The position numbers were made by a program, and so were the translations under genes. A DNA stretch of 53,708 nt from an uncultured Bacilli bacterium (GTDB taxonomy: Bacteria > Bacillota_I > Bacilli_A > RFN20 > CAG-449), in contig CANQCZ010000008.1 of the NCBI GenBank assembly GCA_947591215.1, positions 1 to 53,708 of the forward strand, written 5' to 3'. Below, one piece after another: positions 50,801 through 53,708 of the stretch. The stretch's first letter is position 1. Every line of letters begins with the position of its first letter. The notes beneath the pieces are model-generated. The model had not been told where the DNA came from. It made no database searches and saw nothing but the letters and a program-made list of their open reading frames with translations.

Positions 50801-51360
50801 TCAACATCTTAGTCTTGGATACCGAAGTTTATTCAAATACCGGTGGTCAATCTTCTAAATCTTCACAAACCGGATCCATCGCTAAATTTACGGCTTCCGG
50901 TAAAAAAACTGCGAAAAAGAATTTGGCGATGATGGCGATTTCTTACGGCCATGTCTATGTCGCTCAAATAGCAATGGGCGCCAATAAAATGCAAGCGATT
51001 AAAGCTTTGCAAGAAGCTGATAGTTATGATGGACCATCGCTTATCATCTGCTATTCGCCATGTCAAGCCCATGGTATTAAGGGTGGTTTAGCTAACTCGC
51101 AATTGACCGAAAAGAAAGCTGTTGAATGTGGTTACTTCCCGATTTTCCGTTATGATCCACGTTTGGAAGCTCAAGGTAAAAATCCGATGCAGTTAGATTG
51201 CCCAGAACCTGACTTCTCTAAATTCAGAGATTTTGTGATGTGTGAGACACGTTATTCACAACTTCCGAAAGTTAATCCGGAACACGCCGAAGAATTGTTG
51301 ACTAAATCACAACAATATGCGGCAATGCGTTGGAAGAGATTTAAAAAATTAGCTGATTAA
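47821..51360 (+). CDS. nifJ: Pyruvate:ferredoxin (flavodoxin) oxidoreductase
   Basis: 1179 aa single-chain PFOR; ITPSSTMAE, CIQCGQCAFVCPHATIR, CVGCGLCVVECP, GACAGCGETPYYRL, GGDGWAYDIGYGGLDHV. Confidence 0.97.
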   Translation: MEENTKKSFLSVDGNTATALASYNFTEVASIYPITPSSTMAELVEQYASEGKKNCFGTEVKVVEMQSEAGASGTVHGALQAGALATTYTASQGLLLMIPNIYKWVGEMLPAVLHVSARSLATRSLSIFGDHQDIYAVRQTGVTMLCSHSVQECADLAPLAHLIAIKSEAPVVHFFDGFRTSHEIQNVEFVDNSEWNKLIDQEKLENFRKRALNPHTHAVTRGGAENDDIYFQGREAQNQHFAKVVEIADEYFKKVSELTGREYAPFVYYGDKNATRVIVAMGSVTETTREVVDALNAKGEKVGLVKVHLYRPFASAYFVKALPSSVKKIAVLDRTKEIGATGEPLYLDVVAALRQEGRNVDVVLGGRYGLSSKDTQPKHIKAVYDFLDSDKNWNSFTVGIVDDVTHLSIPVDDSFHVEGDYTSCLFYGLGSDGTVSANKSSIKIIGDATGQYAQAYFAYDSRKAGGVTRSHLRFGKKPIHSTYYIEHADFLSCSLDSYIYKFDMLKCLKMGGTFLLNTDILPDELEAKLPNRVKKQLADKKAKFYIIDANAIAAKIGLGRRTNTILQASFFYLNQNIMPYAEAQDWMKKFAKKSYAKKGDEIVKMNWDAIDAGADGLIEVEVKPEWSSLPLNQTQTASDDEYFDSYVNVIGSLDGYNLPVSKFTEYELLDGTMRNNVTFKEKRSIADKVPMWIKENCIQCGQCAFVCPHATIRAFMLTDEEVSKIPGNKDVLDALGGPNVKGLKYRIQVTPRNCVGCGLCVVECPGKQGQKALQMVESKTQFDQEPAADYLYKEVPYKEGLFPTTTVKGASFLMPYVEVSGACAGCGETPYYRLVSQLFGKDMLVANATGCSSIYNGSTPLTPFCTDKNGEGIAWANSLFEDNAEYGYGMRVATNYKLAQIVKILEENKDNVEDELKDLINQYIEKIKDRKFVRTIVDRLVSLIKASKNEEIKKVLEFERDLIDKSVWIVGGDGWAYDIGYGGLDHVVANEEDVNILVLDTEVYSNTGGQSSKSSQTGSIAKFTASGKKTAKKNLAMMAISYGHVYVAQIAMGANKMQAIKALQEADSYDGPSLIICYSPCQAHGIKGGLANSQLTEKKAVECGYFPIFRYDPRLEAQGKNPMQLDCPEPDFSKFRDFVMCETRYSQLPKVNPEHAEELLTKSQQYAAMRWKRFKKLAD

Positions 51361-51364
51361 TACT

Positions 51365-51398
51365 AAAAAACCTCAATGCAAATTGAGGTTTTTTTTTT
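51365..51398. terminator. Bidirectional-looking intrinsic terminator
   Basis: AAAAAACCTCAAT-gcaa-ATTGAGGTTTTTTTT between convergent genes. Confidence 0.9.
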
Positions 51399-51399
51399 A

Positions 51400-52287
51400 T
51401 TATTTTTTATTTAAAAATATAAAATTCAGTAGTTCCTCTTTAGAAGGATAGTCATCGAGTGGATGAGACACTGCGTAAGAACCATTGGCGATGGCAAATG
51501 TTAAGATTTGCTTTAATGAATAAGGAAGTGAATTTTTGCATTCTTGATACATATAAAGAACTCCGGCCATAAAAGCATCACCGGCTCCAAGAGTATTTAA
51601 GCAAGAACACTTTATAGCGGGTAACGAAATATGAAAATCATGATAATAAACCTCAGCACCTTCTTGACCTTTTGTAATAAATAATAAACAATCTTTCTTT
51701 AAATTACTTGAAGAGATATTTAATATTTTTGCTTCATCTTCACTCATTTTAAGAATATTGCAAAGGGGAAGAATTTTAAGATATGTCTCTTTCATTTTTG
51801 CACTAGAAGCAAATAATGAAGGACGAAGGTTCACATCAAAACTGACTATCTTATTTTGTTCGTTTAAAAAACCCATCAATTTTTCCGTTTTTTCTTCGCC
51901 TTGCTTAGACGTTAATGGTAAAGAGGCAAAGTGGAAAAGATCACATTCTAAAATTAGCATACCGACCTTTTCATCGTTTAATAATTCATAAGCACGATTT
52001 TCTTCAAAGTGAAAATGACGTTCTCCATTTTGATCGATTGAGACTTTGGAAACACCGCTTTTATATTTTTCTTGCTGAGAAATGAAAGCGGTAATCTTAG
52101 GATGATTGATTAAATCATGTTTTAAAATCGATCCTTCTTTGTCATTGCCGATTGAAGAGCAAAAATAACATTTCTTGCCTAAGTGTGAATACCTTTTTGC
52201 GACATTATACGGAGCACCGCCTGCATAATATAGTGTTTTTTTCTCTTCAACGATATCTAGAATCATTTCGCCAAATAACGCAATCAT
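51400..52287 (-). CDS. PfkB-family carbohydrate kinase (fructokinase-like)
   Basis: MIALFGEMILDIVEEKKTLYYAGGAPYNVAKRYSHLG; NTLGAGDAFMAGVLY. Confidence 0.9.
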   Translation of the reverse strand: MIALFGEMILDIVEEKKTLYYAGGAPYNVAKRYSHLGKKCYFCSSIGNDKEGSILKHDLINHPKITAFISQQEKYKSGVSKVSIDQNGERHFHFEENRAYELLNDEKVGMLILECDLFHFASLPLTSKQGEEKTEKLMGFLNEQNKIVSFDVNLRPSLFASSAKMKETYLKILPLCNILKMSEDEAKILNISSSNLKKDCLLFITKGQEGAEVYYHDFHISLPAIKCSCLNTLGAGDAFMAGVLYMYQECKNSLPYSLKQILTFAIANGSYAVSHPLDDYPSKEELLNFIFLNKK

Positions 52288-52629
52288 AAAGACCCTCTCT
52301 TTTTTAATTACTATAACACGATACCTAAATAAATAATACTGCTTATTTGAAAGACAAAAAGAATTTGTGATTAATATTTCGACATGCTTTAAATTTGCAA
52401 ATCAAACATTTTAAATTTTAATGTTTATGTTAAAACGTAATGTATAATGATAATTATTTAATAAAAACTTTTATTGCTTATATAAAATTTTTTCATATTT
52501 AAAATATTTAGTTATGTTAAAGAGATAAAAGCAATCAAATTATCGGCTTTTCAATAATTGATTCACTAGTTTGCATTTATTAATATATGACAATTACTTA
52601 AAGGTTTTTTAGATATTTATAAAATTTAA

Positions 52630-52659
52630 TTGACGAAAAAATGCCTTTTGAATTATTAT
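52630..52659 (+). promoter_or_regulatory. Putative promoter of rplM-rpsI
   Basis: TTGACG, 18-nt spacer, TATTAT. Confidence 0.5.
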
Positions 52660-52665
52660 TATATG

Positions 52666-52708
52666 TGGCACTAATTCGCCAATTGTAGTCCCGGTAAGAC
52701 AAACAATT
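52666..52708 (+). promoter_or_regulatory. Putative L13 ribosomal protein leader
   Basis: TGGC...GCCA hairpin then AATTGT-agtcccggtaagacaa-ACAATT hairpin immediately upstream of rplM; position and sequence reminiscent of the Firmicutes L13 leader. Confidence 0.55.
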
Positions 52709-52725
52709 ATTAGGAGGAATTATTC

Positions 52726-53166
52726 ATGCAACGTCAAACAACTATTGCAAAAGCCAAAGACATTGAACGCAAATGGTATGTGGTTGATGCAGCCGACAAA
52801 CCATTAGGTCGTTTAGCCTCAGAAGTCGCGGTTTATTTAACAGGCAAAAATAAAGCGATTTATACTCCGAATGTCGATTGTGGTGATTATATCATCATCG
52901 TCAATGCCGCTAAAGTCGCTTTCTCTGGTGATCAAGAAGCTAAAAAGTACTATTATAATGCTTCCGGTTATGCAAGAGGAATCAGAAAAAGATCTGCCGG
53001 AGTGATGAAAAGAGAATATCCGGTTGAGATGGTAGAAAGAGCCGTTTGGGGAATGTTACCTAAAGGTCGATTAGGAAGACAAATTTATAAAAAATTATTT
53101 GTCTACGAAGGTAGTGAGCACAAGCAACAAGCTCAAATTCCTGAAGTGCTCAATTTAAAGTATTAG
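52726..53166 (+). CDS. rplM: 50S ribosomal protein L13
   Basis: KWYVVDAADKPLGRLASEVAVYLTGKNKAIYTPNVDCGDYIIIVNAAKV. Confidence 0.99.
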   Translation: MQRQTTIAKAKDIERKWYVVDAADKPLGRLASEVAVYLTGKNKAIYTPNVDCGDYIIIVNAAKVAFSGDQEAKKYYYNASGYARGIRKRSAGVMKREYPVEMVERAVWGMLPKGRLGRQIYKKLFVYEGSEHKQQAQIPEVLNLKY

Positions 53167-53178
53167 GAGGAAAGATAA

Positions 53179-53589
53179 ATGCCAGCTAAGAAAAAAGCTC
53201 AGGATGTCGTATATTATGGTACTGGGCGTAGAAAATCTTCAATTGCCAGAGTTTATTTGACTCCTGGTAAAGGTACAATCGTTGTCAACGGTAGAGATGT
53301 TAACGAATATATGCCATATCCAACATTAGTTATGGATTTGAAACAACCATTAGTTTTAACTTCTTCCGAAGATAAGTTCGATGTAAAAGCTACCGTATAT
53401 GGCGGAGGATTTACAGGACAAGCCGGAGCGATTCGTTTAGGTATTGCTCGAGCATTGTTAAATGTTACGCCAGAAATGCGCAAACCTCTCAAAGTAGCAG
53501 GAATGCTTACGAGAGATTCTCGTGCTAAAGAACGTAAGAAATACGGTCTTAAAGCTGCACGTCGTGCACCGCAGTTCAGCAAGCGTTAA
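53179..53589 (+). CDS. rpsI: 30S ribosomal protein S9
   Basis: [29 protein letters not shown]...[27 protein letters not shown]. Confidence 0.99.
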   Translation: MPAKKKAQDVVYYGTGRRKSSIARVYLTPGKGTIVVNGRDVNEYMPYPTLVMDLKQPLVLTSSEDKFDVKATVYGGGFTGQAGAIRLGIARALLNVTPEMRKPLKVAGMLTRDSRAKERKKYGLKAARRAPQFSKR

Positions 53590-53610
53590 TCGCAAATTAC
53601 AAAATTCAAA

Positions 53611-53645
53611 AAAGCTCGGAAATTCTTTATCTCCGGGCTTTTCTT
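53611..53645 (+). terminator. Intrinsic terminator after rpsI
   Basis: AAAGCTCGGA-aattctttatc-TCCGGGCTTTTC. Confidence 0.75.
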
Positions 53646-53708
53646 ATGCCCAAAATTCTGAAACGGCTGTCCAAATTTGGCGTGATTTGAACCGTTTTCT
53701 ATGGGTTT

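Noticed and set aside
52288-52629. Long AT-rich intergenic region before rplM as a possible hidden gene or ncRNA
   Set aside because: No coding-like frame and no convincing structure apart from the promoter and leader at its 3' end.

Overview
AT-rich window from a low-GC Firmicutes/Mollicutes-like chromosome (inferred from gene content and order). TGG is used for Trp and TGA as stop, so the standard bacterial code applies. Core genes: cysS, rlmB and a SigH-like factor; the str operon rpsL-rpsG-fusA-tuf; galU; a pyruvate:ferredoxin oxidoreductase; alr; udk; one tRNA-Lys(CTT); rplM-rpsI. Accessory content: many lipoproteins, a tandem RDD-family membrane protein cluster, a sugar-type ABC transporter operon and several gene remnants. 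Most notable: (1) locus 26458-35845 joins a CUT1-type ABC transporter to a secreted staphylococcal-nuclease-like lipoprotein, OB-fold lipoproteins and a ComEC-like metallo-beta-lactamase lipoprotein, which suggests extracellular nucleic-acid scavenging; (2) a tightly packed racemase-like / TagD-like cytidylyltransferase / membrane-protein operon (23848-25917) of unknown function, next to an eroded gene; (3) an HPr-like protein that lacks the phosphorylatable His but keeps the Ser46 region (Crh-like); (4) a RAYT/Y1-transposase-like protein that has lost its HUH histidines, beside an IS91-type (Y2_Tnp) transposase remnant; (5) a clear uridine kinase pseudogene about 4 kb upstream of intact udk; (6) an internally deleted RDD paralogue between intact RDD genes; (7) structured leaders upstream of rpsL and rplM, and an RBS-duplication/anti-SD arrangement upstream of the solute-binding protein gene. 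All calls come from reading sequence and recalled motifs; no database search was run.
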